64,000 nucleotides of DNA from Chloracidobacterium thermophilum B (GCF_000226295.1 NC_016025.1:1-64000); one strand, 5' to 3'; positions 25,355 through 34,154 are shown, counted from the first letter of the stretch. Notes: generated from the sequence alone by a model not told the origin. A program made the numbers and translations.

Positions 25355-26362
25355 TCAGTGCCGGTAAGCGGTCGGCGGCGTTGGGGAAGCCTCAGCGCCG
25401 CCGATTGGCTTTTCCAACTGATAGTCGGAAGGCACCGGCGTGTGTTGCCCAAGGTAATGCCAGCCGATGAGCGCCGGAAGGACGCTGTTGATGACAAACA
25501 GCAACAGCGTGGCATTGACGGCCGTGGCGACCTGTACGCCACAGGTGTGCAGCAGTGCCACGGCCGTCCCCTCACGGACGCCCAGACCGGCCGGCGTGAT
25601 GGGCACCAGATTGGTGAGCAGAATCCAGGGAAAGGCAAAGGCCACGGCCGCAAAGGCCACCGGCTCGAAGGCGCAGGCCAGCACGTACAGCGACACGACA
25701 TCCAGCGCCATAAGCACAATACTGGCAAGAAGGTTGACCGCCACATCGCGCCGGCGCAGCGCCGCAAAGGCCGCCGCCAGCGTGGCCAGCCGCGTGCGTA
25801 CCGGCTCCGGCAGCCGTTCCCACCGGAGCACCACCGGAACGACAGCCGGCAGCGCCAGAACCAGTCCCCCGGCGCTGAGTCCGGCCAGAACGAGCCAGCC
25901 ACGCCATGCCGCCGGCGCAACGGCCGCCGTGCCAAAACCGGCCGCCATGGCGATGGCCGCCACATCGGCAGACCGATCTACAAGAAACAGCCCGCCCACG
26001 GCCAGCCGCGCGCCTGGCGGAAAGGCCGCGGCGCGGCCGACCTCGCCGATACGCCCCGGCGTCAGCAACCCCAGCGCCATGCCGCCCAGCAGGGAGCGCC
26101 AGGCGTAAGCCACCGGCAAGCCCGGCAGGACGCGCCGGAGCAGAATCCACCACTTGGCCGCCCGGATGACCAGCATGATGCCGCCCAGAAGCAGAGCCAG
26201 GGCAATCCAGTGCCGTTCCGCCCGGCGCAGCGCCGCCAGAACTCCACCCAGATGACCCGACCGGGCAAGGAAAAAGAGCAGGGCCAACAGGAGCAGCCAC
26301 CGGGTGACGGCCCACCACCGGCGCTGCACTCGTCCGTCCGGCGTTGCCGTTGTCGTTGTCAC
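25355..26362 (-). CDS. Lysylphosphatidylglycerol synthase TM region/UPF0104 membrane protein
   Basis: A 335-residue integral membrane protein with about eight hydrophobic helices. It belongs to the flippase-like LPG_synthase_TM (UPF0104, AglD/MprF-N-like) family. The two conserved motifs are visible: LLTPGRIGEVGRA (about 128-140) and NLVPITPAGLGVREG (about 262-276). Family members handle or flip lipid-linked substrates; the substrate here is unknown. The start is GTG at 26362, overlapping the stop of the upstream TPR gene by four bases (GTGA), so the two are translationally coupled. No soluble synthase domain is attached. Confidence 0.8.
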   Translation of the reverse strand: MTTTTATPDGRVQRRWWAVTRWLLLLALLFFLARSGHLGGVLAALRRAERHWIALALLLGGIMLVIRAAKWWILLRRVLPGLPVAYAWRSLLGGMALGLLTPGRIGEVGRAAAFPPGARLAVGGLFLVDRSADVAAIAMAAGFGTAAVAPAAWRGWLVLAGLSAGGLVLALPAVVPVVLRWERLPEPVRTRLATLAAAFAALRRRDVAVNLLASIVLMALDVVSLYVLACAFEPVAFAAVAFAFPWILLTNLVPITPAGLGVREGTAVALLHTCGVQVATAVNATLLLFVINSVLPALIGWHYLGQHTPVPSDYQLEKPIGGAEASPTPPTAYRH

Positions 26363-26871
26363 AACTGGAAGCCGTCCCCAAGCTGGCGGGTGTCACGCTG
26401 GGGCAGTGCCGTCCGCGCTGGCGGTCGCCCGCCCTGCTCGATAAACATCAGCAGCGCCCGCGCCCGCTGGATGTAGGGTGGCGGCGTTGGCTCACGGACA
26501 AGCGCCACTGCCCGCTGCAAATCAGCGCGCGCCCCGGCAATGTCACCCAGATGGAGCAGGGTTTCACCCCGGTTGACGAGCGCCACGGCGTCGTCGGGCG
26601 TTGCTGCCAGGACGCGGTTCAGATGGGGAAGCGCCCCGGCATAGTCGCGGATACGCAGTTTGAGCGCCCCGAGCGCCGACTGGAAGTACAGCGTCGCCGG
26701 CACGAGCGCCGCCAGCCCCTCAAACACCGTAATGGCTTCCGCATGACGGCCCTGCTCGGCCAGACTGTAGCCCAGATCGGTGACAAGACGGACTTCTTCG
26801 GGCGTCCAGCCGGTCGCCGCCGCCAGCGACAGCCCTCCCTGCAACCAGTCGTGGTCCTGTTTGGTGAGCAT
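26359..26871 (-). CDS. TPR protein, second SycD-like chaperone candidate
   Basis: A 170-residue protein with three TPR-like repeats (about 25-125; LGYSLAEQGRHAEAITVFEGLAALVP, LGALKLRIRDYAGALPHLNRVLAATP, RGETLLHLGDIAGARADLQRAVAL). It has the same size and repeat layout as the TPR protein beside sctD, and both share the LGALxxRxxD...AL.HL.RVLA/AIAL.P pattern. The ATG at 26871 has AGGTGA about ten bases upstream; an in-frame ATG at 27012 is less likely. A Pro/Arg tail follows. It is coupled to the flippase-like gene. It may be a T3SS chaperone or a general TPR adaptor; only the fold is certain. Confidence 0.55.
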   Translation of the reverse strand: MLTKQDHDWLQGGLSLAAATGWTPEEVRLVTDLGYSLAEQGRHAEAITVFEGLAALVPATLYFQSALGALKLRIRDYAGALPHLNRVLAATPDDAVALVNRGETLLHLGDIAGARADLQRAVALVREPTPPPYIQRARALLMFIEQGGRPPARTALPQRDTRQLGDGFQL

Positions 26872-27086
26872 GGGCGCTTTCACCTGAAATGTCCTGCTGC
26901 TGCGCACAACGCTACCCGTGGAAAGGCACAACTGCAAGCCGGCCTTTTCCAGTCCCCGGAAGCGCCACAGAAAGCCGGGCTTTGACATTTCAAGCCGGCT
27001 TTGCGAAAACAAGACGCTTGCCTGAAACCCACGGCGCGCAAGGTATCTCCGGCAACGGCATCTCCGGCATCGGTCGCATCCGCCCT

Positions 27087-28421
27087 ATGTTGAAAAAGAT
27101 TCCCCTGCACTGGCAAATCCTGACCGGGATGGCAGCCGGCGTTCTCATCGGCTTTGCCGCCGACCGGCTGGGGGCGCAGCAGTTCGTCAGGCACTGGATC
27201 AAGCCCTTCGGGACGATCTTCATCAACCTGCTCAAGATGATTGCCGTCCCGCTCATTCTGGCCTCGCTCATCAAGGGGACGTCCGACATGAAGGACATCG
27301 GCCGCCTGTCCCGGATGGGCGGCCGAACTCTTGTGCTGTACCTGCTGACGACCGCCGTGGCTGTTGCTCTGGGGTTGGTCATCGTCAATGTCGTCAAACC
27401 GGGCGCTGGCGTCACCCCGGCTACACGCGAAACCCTGCTGCGCGCCTATGCCGGTGAAGCCGGCCAGCGTATCAGCACCGCCCAGGCCGAGCAGGAAAAA
27501 GGGCCGCTCCAGCCGCTGGTGGACATCATTCCCGACAACGTCTTTGCCGCCACGACGGACAACCGCCGCATGCTCCAGGTTATTTTCTTTGCGCTGCTGG
27601 TCGGCGTCGGGCTGATGCTTGTGGCGGAAGACAAAGCCAAGCCGGTCAAGGACTTCTTCGACGGCCTGAACGAGGTGATTCTCCGGTTGGTGGACCTCAT
27701 CATGCTGGCCGCACCGGTGGGCGTCATGGCACTGCTGGCAGCCCTGATGACGGAATCGCCCAGCGCCGACATTCTGGTGAGCCTCGTCTGGTATGCACTG
27801 TGTGTGCTGGCCGGCCTCGCCGTACTGGTGCTGCTGTTCTATCCGCTGCTCGTGCAGACCTTCACCGGGAAATCCTACGGCTTCTTTGTGCGCGGCATCC
27901 TGCCGGCGCAGTTGGTGGCCTTTTCGACGAGTTCGAGCGCGGCGACCCTGCCCGTGACGATGGAGCGCGTACAGGAACATCTGGGCGTTCATGAAGAAGT
28001 CGCCAGCTTCGTCCTGCCGGTCGGCGCGACAGTGAACATGGACGGAACGGCGCTGTACCAGGGCGTGGCGGCGGTATTCATCGCACAGGTGTTGGGCCTG
28101 AACCTCGACTTGGGCGACCAGTTGAGCATCCTGCTGACGGCAACGCTGGCCTCGATTGGAGCGGCCGCCGTGCCCGGAGCCGGACTGGTCATTCTCGTCA
28201 TCGTTCTGGGCGCTGCCGGGATTCCCCAGGAGGGGCTGGCGTTGATTTTTGCCATTGACCGCCCGCTGGACATGTGCCGTACCGTTGCCAATGTGACGAG
28301 CGACGCCTGTGTGTCCATGCTGGTGGCCCATAACCTGGGTCTGCTGGGCGAACCGCACGAGCGCCGCTTGGATGACTTCTATCCCAAACACACGGCGTCA
28401 GTTTCGGAGACGCCGGAATAG
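27087..28421 (+). CDS. Sodium/proton:dicarboxylate or glutamate symporter (DAACS family)
   Basis: A 444-residue membrane transporter of the glutamate/aspartate and C4-dicarboxylate symporter family. It starts MLKKIPLHWQILTGMAAG, has FGTIFINLLKMIAVPLI in the second membrane region, and STSSSAATLPVTM (hairpin 1 serine-rich tip, about 280-292). The substrate- and cation-binding motif GATVNMDGTALY lies at about 313-324. These are hallmark DAACS motifs. The substrate (glutamate, aspartate, succinate) cannot be decided. The start at 27087 aligns with relatives; the open frame extends further back without a good ribosome site. It may supply organic carbon to a photoheterotroph. Confidence 0.9.
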   Translation: MLKKIPLHWQILTGMAAGVLIGFAADRLGAQQFVRHWIKPFGTIFINLLKMIAVPLILASLIKGTSDMKDIGRLSRMGGRTLVLYLLTTAVAVALGLVIVNVVKPGAGVTPATRETLLRAYAGEAGQRISTAQAEQEKGPLQPLVDIIPDNVFAATTDNRRMLQVIFFALLVGVGLMLVAEDKAKPVKDFFDGLNEVILRLVDLIMLAAPVGVMALLAALMTESPSADILVSLVWYALCVLAGLAVLVLLFYPLLVQTFTGKSYGFFVRGILPAQLVAFSTSSSAATLPVTMERVQEHLGVHEEVASFVLPVGATVNMDGTALYQGVAAVFIAQVLGLNLDLGDQLSILLTATLASIGAAAVPGAGLVILVIVLGAAGIPQEGLALIFAIDRPLDMCRTVANVTSDACVSMLVAHNLGLLGEPHERRLDDFYPKHTASVSETPE

Positions 28422-28487
28422 GCCCGGGCGCAGCGGCCCCTGGGTTTCCGACAGTCTCCGGCCGGCTGCCACGCGGAGAACAACGCC

Positions 28488-29480
28488 ATGGGAAATCCCA
28501 CCGACTGGTTACTGGCACTGGCGCTGGCGTATGAGCGCAACACCGCACAGCAGCCCATTCCGCCTTCCGAACTGTTCGCGCTTCTGCCAGCAGAGGCGCA
28601 GCAACGCCTGACTTCCCGTCAGCAGGAAATAAGCGCGCAGGATGACGCCACGGTGACGGCCTGGCTGGCGCAGACGCTCGACGGTTTGCGGCAACGGGTG
28701 CGGCAGCGGTCGCCAGCGCTTGATGAACGGGTCCATCCGTCGCACATCGCGGCGGCGCTGCGCCATGAGCCGCTCTACATTCAGCGGCTGTTGCTGGCGT
28801 CGTTGCCGGCTGCCATTGGAACGGCCGTGGCGCGCGCGCTCCGCCAGAGCCAGATACGTCTCAATATGGATGACCTTGCCCCCGTAGCCCCGGTGCTCAA
28901 TGCCATCCGCCAGCGTTTCCTGAGCCAGTTTGTGAGCGCCGACCAGATTGCGCCGCTGACGGTGTTTGACGAACTGACCGAAGCTGAGTTGTACCGGGTG
29001 GCGCACGCCATGGGAGTTGCCGAGGTGGCGCTGGCCAGCTATGACCTGCCCACGACCGAGGCGGTTACGGCGCTGCTGCGGCGCTTTCCTGAAGCTGAGG
29101 CCCGCGCCATCGCCGAACAGATTGCGGCGCTGCGCGTCCGCCCCCGGCCGCCAGCGGCCGCGCGGCGGGAGTTTGCGCGCCAGCTCGTACGGACCGCCAT
29201 GACCGCTCACAAACGCGACCCCGAACTGGTGATGACGCTGGGCTGGCAGGTCATCATGGTGGCGCTGCCGGCCGCCGGTGATGCCAACCGCCTGGCCTTT
29301 ACCTTTCAGAAGCTGCCGCCGAAGCTCGTCCGGCGCCTGCAGGAGTGGCTCGACGCCCCACCGGCCGCCGCGCGCCCGGAGCTGCAAAAACAACTGTTTG
29401 AGGACGTTTTGCGCTGGGCGCAACATCATCGTAACCAATCTATGCCCGACTTGTCGGGTGCAGCCGTCGTGCTCAAATAG
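28488..29480 (+). CDS. Uncharacterised 330-aa helical protein in the sctL operon
   Basis: An Ala/Leu/Arg-rich, almost wholly helical cytosolic protein without signal peptide or membrane segment, not recognised as a named family. A region at about 80-115 (HPSHIAAALRHEPLYIQRLLLASLP) faintly recalls FliG-middle-domain wording, and repeated short helical hairpins suggest a scaffold. Its position immediately upstream of sctL, with 27 bp between, is where cytosolic sorting-platform proteins such as SctK or SctQ often sit. A SctK-like role is a context guess only. The start has GGAG about ten bases upstream. Confidence 0.45.
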   Translation: MGNPTDWLLALALAYERNTAQQPIPPSELFALLPAEAQQRLTSRQQEISAQDDATVTAWLAQTLDGLRQRVRQRSPALDERVHPSHIAAALRHEPLYIQRLLLASLPAAIGTAVARALRQSQIRLNMDDLAPVAPVLNAIRQRFLSQFVSADQIAPLTVFDELTEAELYRVAHAMGVAEVALASYDLPTTEAVTALLRRFPEAEARAIAEQIAALRVRPRPPAAARREFARQLVRTAMTAHKRDPELVMTLGWQVIMVALPAAGDANRLAFTFQKLPPKLVRRLQEWLDAPPAAARPELQKQLFEDVLRWAQHHRNQSMPDLSGAAVVLK

Positions 29481-29507
29481 CGCCCGTCGGTCCGGCCCAC
29501 GTTGTCT

Positions 29508-30155
29508 ATGCTCGTCGTCAAGCCATCTGTCACCGACCTGCTCCCGCTCACCGGAGGGATCGTCAAACGCGCCGTCGTCGAGGCCCGCGCCGAGGCCCGG
29601 CGGCTTGTGCGTGAGGCACAGGCTGAAGCCAACCGCCGCATTGCCGAAGCCCAGGCCGAAGTGGAGCGGATTCGTACGGAAGCCTGGAAGGCCGGTTACG
29701 AAGCCGGACTGGCGGAGTTCACCACGCGCCTGCTTGACCTTCAGCGCCGCCGCGAGGCGCTGCTCAACGATGCCGAGCAGGAAGTGCTGCGCCTGGCGCT
29801 GCGCATTGCCGAGAAAATCATCGGGCGGGAGCTGGAAGTCCAGGAAACAACCCTGCTGGACATTGTCCGCACGGCGATGCGCAACCTCCGCCAGGCCAGT
29901 ACCGTCACCATCTGCGTCAACCCGGCTGATGTGCCCCGGCTTGAACGGCACCGCGAAGCGATTGAAACCCTCCGGCGGGGACAGTTTGTCAACATCGTTC
30001 CCGATACCCGCGTGTCGGTGGGGGGCTGCATCCTGGAAAGCGAATCCGGTATTGTGGATGCCCAACTCGACACCCAACTGCGCGTCATCGAGCAGGCATT
30101 GCTCGAAATGCATGCCACGCAGCGGCGTGAGGCGCGCCAAAGCTCACCTGAATGA
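29508..30155 (+). CDS. sctL: Type III secretion stator protein SctL (FliH/YscL family)
   Basis: A 215-residue protein. It has an N-terminal Ala/Glu/Arg coiled coil with AExR heptads (about 20-60), then WKAGYEAGLAEF (about 63-74) and a central helix (EQEVLRLALRIAEKIIGRELE). The conserved C-terminal FliH/HrpE domain runs ICVNPADVPRL ... VNIVPDTRVSVGGCILESESG ... DAQLDTQL (about 135-200). SctL tethers the SctN ATPase to the sorting platform. The ATG at 29508 was chosen; TTG two codons earlier is possible. Its stop overlaps the next gene's ATG (ATGA). The GGC.LES..G.VDA block is clear, so family membership is firm. Injectisome rather than flagellar assignment follows from sctV. Confidence 0.85.
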   Translation: MLVVKPSVTDLLPLTGGIVKRAVVEARAEARRLVREAQAEANRRIAEAQAEVERIRTEAWKAGYEAGLAEFTTRLLDLQRRREALLNDAEQEVLRLALRIAEKIIGRELEVQETTLLDIVRTAMRNLRQASTVTICVNPADVPRLERHREAIETLRRGQFVNIVPDTRVSVGGCILESESGIVDAQLDTQLRVIEQALLEMHATQRREARQSSPE

Positions 30156-31090
30156 ACTTTCGGACGCAACAGAAACCCTCAGACAGCGCCCGCCTGGTGG
30201 CTCTCAGTATCGCCACGGCGGTGTGCCTGTTGCTCTCTATTCTGCTGGGTAGCGGATTGTGGTTTTTCTTTGGGGGGCAGTCCTCACCGGCCCCAGTGGC
30301 TGCGCCGCCGTCCCCGCCAGCCAACCTGCCTGCGTCGCCCCCGCCGTCACCGGTGCCGCCTACGCCGGTCATCGGCACCGTTCTCATTCCGGGTGGAACG
30401 GTCGCTATGGGAGGTGTCGAGGGCATCCCCCCGCGCAAGGTTGCCGTGGAGGCATTTTTCATCTCCGAAACGGAAGTGACCAACCAGCAGTATCACGAAT
30501 TCATCGTGGCCACACGCCACGCTGCCCCGGCCGGCTGGACGGGGAACAACTTTCCCGTCGGAACCGCCATGCAGCCGGTGACGAATGTTTCCTGGTACGA
30601 TGCCAATGACTTCTGCGCCTGGTATAGCACCAAAATTGGCGCGACCGTCCGCCTGCCCACGGAAGCCGAGTGGATGCGCGCCGCGCAGGGCGATGACAAC
30701 CTGGTGTATCCTTGGGGGCGCACCTGGCAGGACAACATGGCCGCTTCCAAACAGACCGGCGGCAAGATATTTCCGGTCAAGAGCTTCCCGGCCGGGCGCA
30801 GCCCCTACGGCGTCTATGACCTGGCCGGCAACGTCTGGGAATGGACCAACGATGTGGAACTCGATGCCGAAGGCGCTCCGAAAACGGACGAAAAAGGGCA
30901 GACCCGGCGCATCATCAAGGGTGGCTCGGCAGATGAAGAGCCGCGTACACTGAGCCTTTTCGTACGTAAGGCCGTTCCGCCCACGGTGACGGACCCGATG
31001 CTTGGATTTCGTTACATCGTCGTGCCAAGCTCAGCACCGGCAAACAACGCCACGACGGCCGGCACGCCCCGGCCGTCCACGACGCCCTAG
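30152..31090 (+). CDS. Membrane-anchored FGE-sulfatase (SUMF1) domain protein
   Basis: A 312-residue protein with one N-terminal membrane segment (about 15-42), a Pro/Ala/Ser-rich spacer (about 45-70), then a formylglycine-generating-enzyme-type domain (about 70-305). Typical blocks are present: IPGGTVAMGG, ISETEVTNQQYHEFI, PVTNVSWYDANDFCAWYS, RLPTEAEWMRAA, SPYGVYDLAGNVWEWTND, RRIIKGGSADEE and LGFRYIV. The active-site cysteine pair of true FGE was not located near the C-terminus, so catalytic oxidation of sulfatases is unlikely. Many such domains act in binding or signalling. It overlaps sctL by four bases, tying it to the secretion operon. Its role there is unknown. Confidence 0.75.
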   Translation: MNFRTQQKPSDSARLVALSIATAVCLLLSILLGSGLWFFFGGQSSPAPVAAPPSPPANLPASPPPSPVPPTPVIGTVLIPGGTVAMGGVEGIPPRKVAVEAFFISETEVTNQQYHEFIVATRHAAPAGWTGNNFPVGTAMQPVTNVSWYDANDFCAWYSTKIGATVRLPTEAEWMRAAQGDDNLVYPWGRTWQDNMAASKQTGGKIFPVKSFPAGRSPYGVYDLAGNVWEWTNDVELDAEGAPKTDEKGQTRRIIKGGSADEEPRTLSLFVRKAVPPTVTDPMLGFRYIVVPSSAPANNATTAGTPRPSTTP

Positions 31091-31135
31091 ACCCAGGCAA
31101 ACCCCTGGCGAGGTGAGCTGATGAGGTGAGGAAGC

Positions 31136-32428
31136 ATGACCCGGCAATCTGGCGCAATGCTTGTGGGGCTGCTCATTGGGCTGATGGGTGGGAACTGGTC
31201 GGAGGCGTCCTGCCTGGCCCAGGAATCCAACATTGAGCGGCGCTTGAAGGGTGAGCCAAAGCCGGCCGAGCCGGCTCCCGACCCGGAGCCAGCACCCACC
31301 AGCGACAGAAAAGCTGCGCCACGTCCGCGAACTCCGGCACCGCCACGGAAGAAACCCGTTCCAGTAGCTGAGCCAGCCCCGCCGGCCGCCCCACCGGACG
31401 AAGCGCCACCCAAGCCACTGGACATTCTCGTGACGGTCAATGTTCCCAAGGCGGATATTCTGATTGGAGAGAAAGTGGTCGGTGTGGCCCGCCGCGACCA
31501 GCCGCTCAAGCTCCAACTGCTGCCCGGTGTCGTGCGCATCAGCGCCACAAGTGAGAACTACCTGCCCTTTTCGCAGGAAGTCGAGATCATCCCGGAGACA
31601 AAGCGCCTCGACATTGCGCTGGATTACGATGTCGGCGCCCTGTTTGCGCGCTATGAGAACCCCCGGACGACGAACCTCGTCACGGCCGAGGAGTGGGAAG
31701 CTCTGGTGGAGACGGCCAACCGCCACATCGAGGCCGGAGACCTGCGCATCGAGTACCGGGCGCTGGGGCTGTTGGGCCAGGGCCAGTTGGCGCTGCGCAT
31801 TGGCGATACGGCCAGCGCCATCCCACGGCTGCTGGAAGCGACCCGGCTGGTGCCGGCTTCCTCGATTGCCAACTATGCCTTGGGGCTGGCCTATCTGGCC
31901 GCCAACCAGCCGGCCGAAGCCACCACTGCCTTCCAGCGGGCGATTGCCGCCAATCCCGTGCTGCCCATGGCGCACTACGGCCTGGGGCTGGCTTTGCTGC
32001 GGCGCGGTCAGTCGCGCGAAGCCATCGCCAGTCTGGAACGCGCTGAAGCCCTGGGTTACGCGCCGCCGGAACTGCCGTTGCAGCTTGCCCGCGCACTGGT
32101 GGCCCAACGGGCATATAGTGCGGCTATCGAGCGCTTGCGGCCGCTGATGCTGTCGCCTTCAGTTGAGGTGCTCGTTACGCTGGGCGACGCCTACGCCGGG
32201 CAGAAGAAAACCGATATGGCGCGGGAAGCTTACGAAACCGCCCTGCAACGCAACCCATCCTCGCCCTTGCCCCATGCGCGCTTGGGCGAAATGTTGTTCC
32301 GCGCCAAAAAGTACAAGGAAGCGCGCCCGTATCTTCAGCAGGCTGTGGAGCTGGACCCGGACGGGCAGCAGGTCAACACGACCGAACTGCGTACGCTGCT
32401 CCAGAAGGCTGCCGGCAAGAAAAAGTAG
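31136..32428 (+). CDS. Secreted or anchored PEGA-like/TPR protein
   Basis: A 430-residue protein with a signal-peptide-like N-terminus (LVGLLIGLMGGNWSEASCLAQ split around residue 20) and a Pro/Ala/Lys-rich linker (about 35-95). A PEGA-like beta-domain follows (about 98-160; VNVPKADILIGEKVVGVARR ... LLPGVVRISATSENYLPF). Then come six or more TPR units to the end. A Cys within the leader (SCLA) might allow lipidation. It lies between the FGE-domain gene and the SctP-like gene with short gaps, so it belongs to the same operon. PEGA-TPR proteins are typical envelope scaffolds; a pilotin-like or ring-associated role is possible but not shown. Confidence 0.6.
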   Translation: MTRQSGAMLVGLLIGLMGGNWSEASCLAQESNIERRLKGEPKPAEPAPDPEPAPTSDRKAAPRPRTPAPPRKKPVPVAEPAPPAAPPDEAPPKPLDILVTVNVPKADILIGEKVVGVARRDQPLKLQLLPGVVRISATSENYLPFSQEVEIIPETKRLDIALDYDVGALFARYENPRTTNLVTAEEWEALVETANRHIEAGDLRIEYRALGLLGQGQLALRIGDTASAIPRLLEATRLVPASSIANYALGLAYLAANQPAEATTAFQRAIAANPVLPMAHYGLGLALLRRGQSREAIASLERAEALGYAPPELPLQLARALVAQRAYSAAIERLRPLMLSPSVEVLVTLGDAYAGQKKTDMAREAYETALQRNPSSPLPHARLGEMLFRAKKYKEARPYLQQAVELDPDGQQVNTTELRTLLQKAAGKKK

Positions 32429-32544
32429 AAAGGCAGCGGGTGCAAAGGTGTCCGCTTGCGGGACGCAACATTGGCTGCAAAGTGCCGAAAACCTGGATAG
32501 GCCGCCCTGCGCCGTTATGTTTCACTGTTGGGAGCCAGGCACCA

Positions 32545-33315
32545 ATGAAGGTCAACCCGTCAGCAAATCCGTCAGTGTCTTCCCGTCCGACCGGCAAACC
32601 GTCCACTCCGCCACCGACGCGCGGCTTTAATGACCTGCTCAGCCAGCTCGATGAACTGACCGAAGGCGAAGCTCCCGGCCAGCCTGACGCGGCCACCCCG
32701 TTGGGACAGGACTTCCTGCACGACACCCAGGCCGAAAGCGCCGGCGCGTCTGACCACAAACAGACTGCCGAAGACGACCGAAAGACCCCGACCGCCGCCG
32801 AGGATGCGGCCCGCGCGGCCATGCTCCCGACCAACCGGGAAATCCGCCCGGAAGCCACGGCCGAAGTGACGCCGCGCCGTATCCTGCACATCCTCGACAT
32901 GGAAAAAATCGTGGCGACGGTGCGCACGCAGACCTTTTCCGGCAACGAAGCGCAGGCCACGATTCAGCTCAGCCATTCAGTGCTGCACGGGCTGAGCATC
33001 ACGCTACAAACTGACGCCCGCGGCCGTGTCTCGGCGGAAATCACGGCCACGACCGAAGCCGCCAAGCGCATCGTGGATGCCCACGCGCGCGAACTCAATG
33101 AACTGCTCCAGGCGCGGGGTCTCGATGTGGTTTCCTTCTCGACCAGACTGGCCGGCGCGGACGCCGGGGCGTCATCCGGCAACGGCGGCGATGGCCCGGC
33201 AGCGTCACCTTTCGGGCAGCACCAGATGACCGACACAGTGGCCGAAAGCGTGGAAACCACGGACGCCACTACCCCGGCGGCGCTGTCCGGCAGCGAGAAC
33301 ATCTACACGGCCTGA
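32545..33315 (+). CDS. SctP/FliK-like needle-length or hook-length control protein
   Basis: A 256-residue protein. The first about 110 residues are Pro/Thr/Ser/Ala-rich and disordered (FNDLLSQLDELTEGEAPGQP). A compact domain follows (about 125-205; ATIQLSHSVLHGLSITLQTD, GRVSAEITATTEAAKRIVDAH, ELNELLQARGLDVVSFS). The alternating beta strands, with LxVxLxxxxGxVxVxxxAxxxxxxxxxxxxxxxLxxxLxxxGLxV spacing, match the FliK C-terminal/T3S4 substrate-switch domain. It is short for SctP but has the right order of disordered ruler then switch domain. The ATG at 32545 has a GGGAG-type site upstream. It is last in the sctL operon and overlaps the convergent trpA 3' end by 13 bases. Confidence 0.65.
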   Translation: MKVNPSANPSVSSRPTGKPSTPPPTRGFNDLLSQLDELTEGEAPGQPDAATPLGQDFLHDTQAESAGASDHKQTAEDDRKTPTAAEDAARAAMLPTNREIRPEATAEVTPRRILHILDMEKIVATVRTQTFSGNEAQATIQLSHSVLHGLSITLQTDARGRVSAEITATTEAAKRIVDAHARELNELLQARGLDVVSFSTRLAGADAGASSGNGGDGPAASPFGQHQMTDTVAESVETTDATTPAALSGSENIYTA

Positions 33316-34118
33316 ACGGCCGTGCCATCCACCGCAGCCTGCATCGTGCGGCAGAACTGCTCCACTGCCGGCCCGAAGTCTTCCCCGGCGGCGCGGATGA
33401 TTTCAATGATCCGCGAGCCGGTGATGACCCCATCCGCGCCGAGCGCCACCATGTGTTGCGCGGCCGCCGGCGTCGAAACCCCGAATCCGACACAGAGCGG
33501 CAGGTCCACAACGGCGCGCGCCCGCTCCAGCGTCGCCCGGAGTTGGTTGTCGAAGTGCGTCTGGCTGCCGGTGATGCCCAAGCGGGAGACGACATAGAGA
33601 AAGCCCTCCGCCAGTGCAGCCAACCGCTCCAACCGCGCAGCATCGGTCAGCGGAGAGACCATAAAAATCGGCGCAATGCCGGCCTGTTTGGCGGCAGCCG
33701 TCGTCTCGTGGGCCATTTCCGGCGGCAGGTCGGCAATGAGAACACCATCCGCGCCGGCTGCGCGTACATCGGCAAAAAACCGCCCGGCCTCACGGGCCGC
33801 CACCGTGTTGTGATAGACCAGCAGACCAATGGGAATGTCGGCATCCCGTTGCCGTACCTGGGCGATGAGCGCCAGCGCATCGTCAACTCCGAAACCGGAC
33901 GCCAGCACGTCGTGGGTGGCCTGCTGGATGACCGGCCCATCGGCAATCGGGTCACTGAAGGCAATGCCCAGTTCCAGCGCCGTCGCGCCGCCGGCCAGCA
34001 TGGCCTCGATGCTGGCCAGGCAGCGCGCCCGGTCAGGGAAGCCGAGAACGGTGAAGGGAATGAAGGCTTTTCGTCCAGCCTGGCGAAGCGCGGCAAACCG
34101 CGCGGCATACCGATTCAT
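33303..34118 (-). CDS. trpA: Tryptophan synthase alpha chain
   Basis: A 271-residue TIM-barrel enzyme that cleaves indole-3-glycerol phosphate to indole and glyceraldehyde-3-phosphate, passing indole to TrpB. The catalytic Glu and Asp lie in ALELGIAFSDPIADGP (about 47-62). LIADLPPE (about 128-135), VSRLGITGSQ (about 178-187) and PLCVGFGVSTP (about 208-218) are the other conserved blocks. Length is normal. trpB is not adjacent, so the trp genes are dispersed. It is followed upstream by queC on the same strand (36-bp gap). Confidence 0.96.
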   Translation of the reverse strand: MNRYAARFAALRQAGRKAFIPFTVLGFPDRARCLASIEAMLAGGATALELGIAFSDPIADGPVIQQATHDVLASGFGVDDALALIAQVRQRDADIPIGLLVYHNTVAAREAGRFFADVRAAGADGVLIADLPPEMAHETTAAAKQAGIAPIFMVSPLTDAARLERLAALAEGFLYVVSRLGITGSQTHFDNQLRATLERARAVVDLPLCVGFGVSTPAAAQHMVALGADGVITGSRIIEIIRAAGEDFGPAVEQFCRTMQAAVDGTAVQAV

Positions 34119-34154
34119 GGTTGGTAAGGGTTCGTTCGTGCGGGAGTGTTGGAT

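Noticed and set aside
20926-30155. Reading the SctV/SctL/SctP genes as flagellar (FlhA/FliH/FliK)
   Set aside because: SctV carries injectisome-type wording (YGAMDGAMKFVKGD, FRLALSISCTRSIL). Chaperone-like TPR genes accompany it and no flagellin, hook or motor genes occur. SctL and SctP alone could not have decided this.
30152-31090. Active formylglycine-generating enzyme (sulfatase maturase)
   Set aside because: The catalytic cysteine pair was not seen and no sulfatase gene lies in the window.
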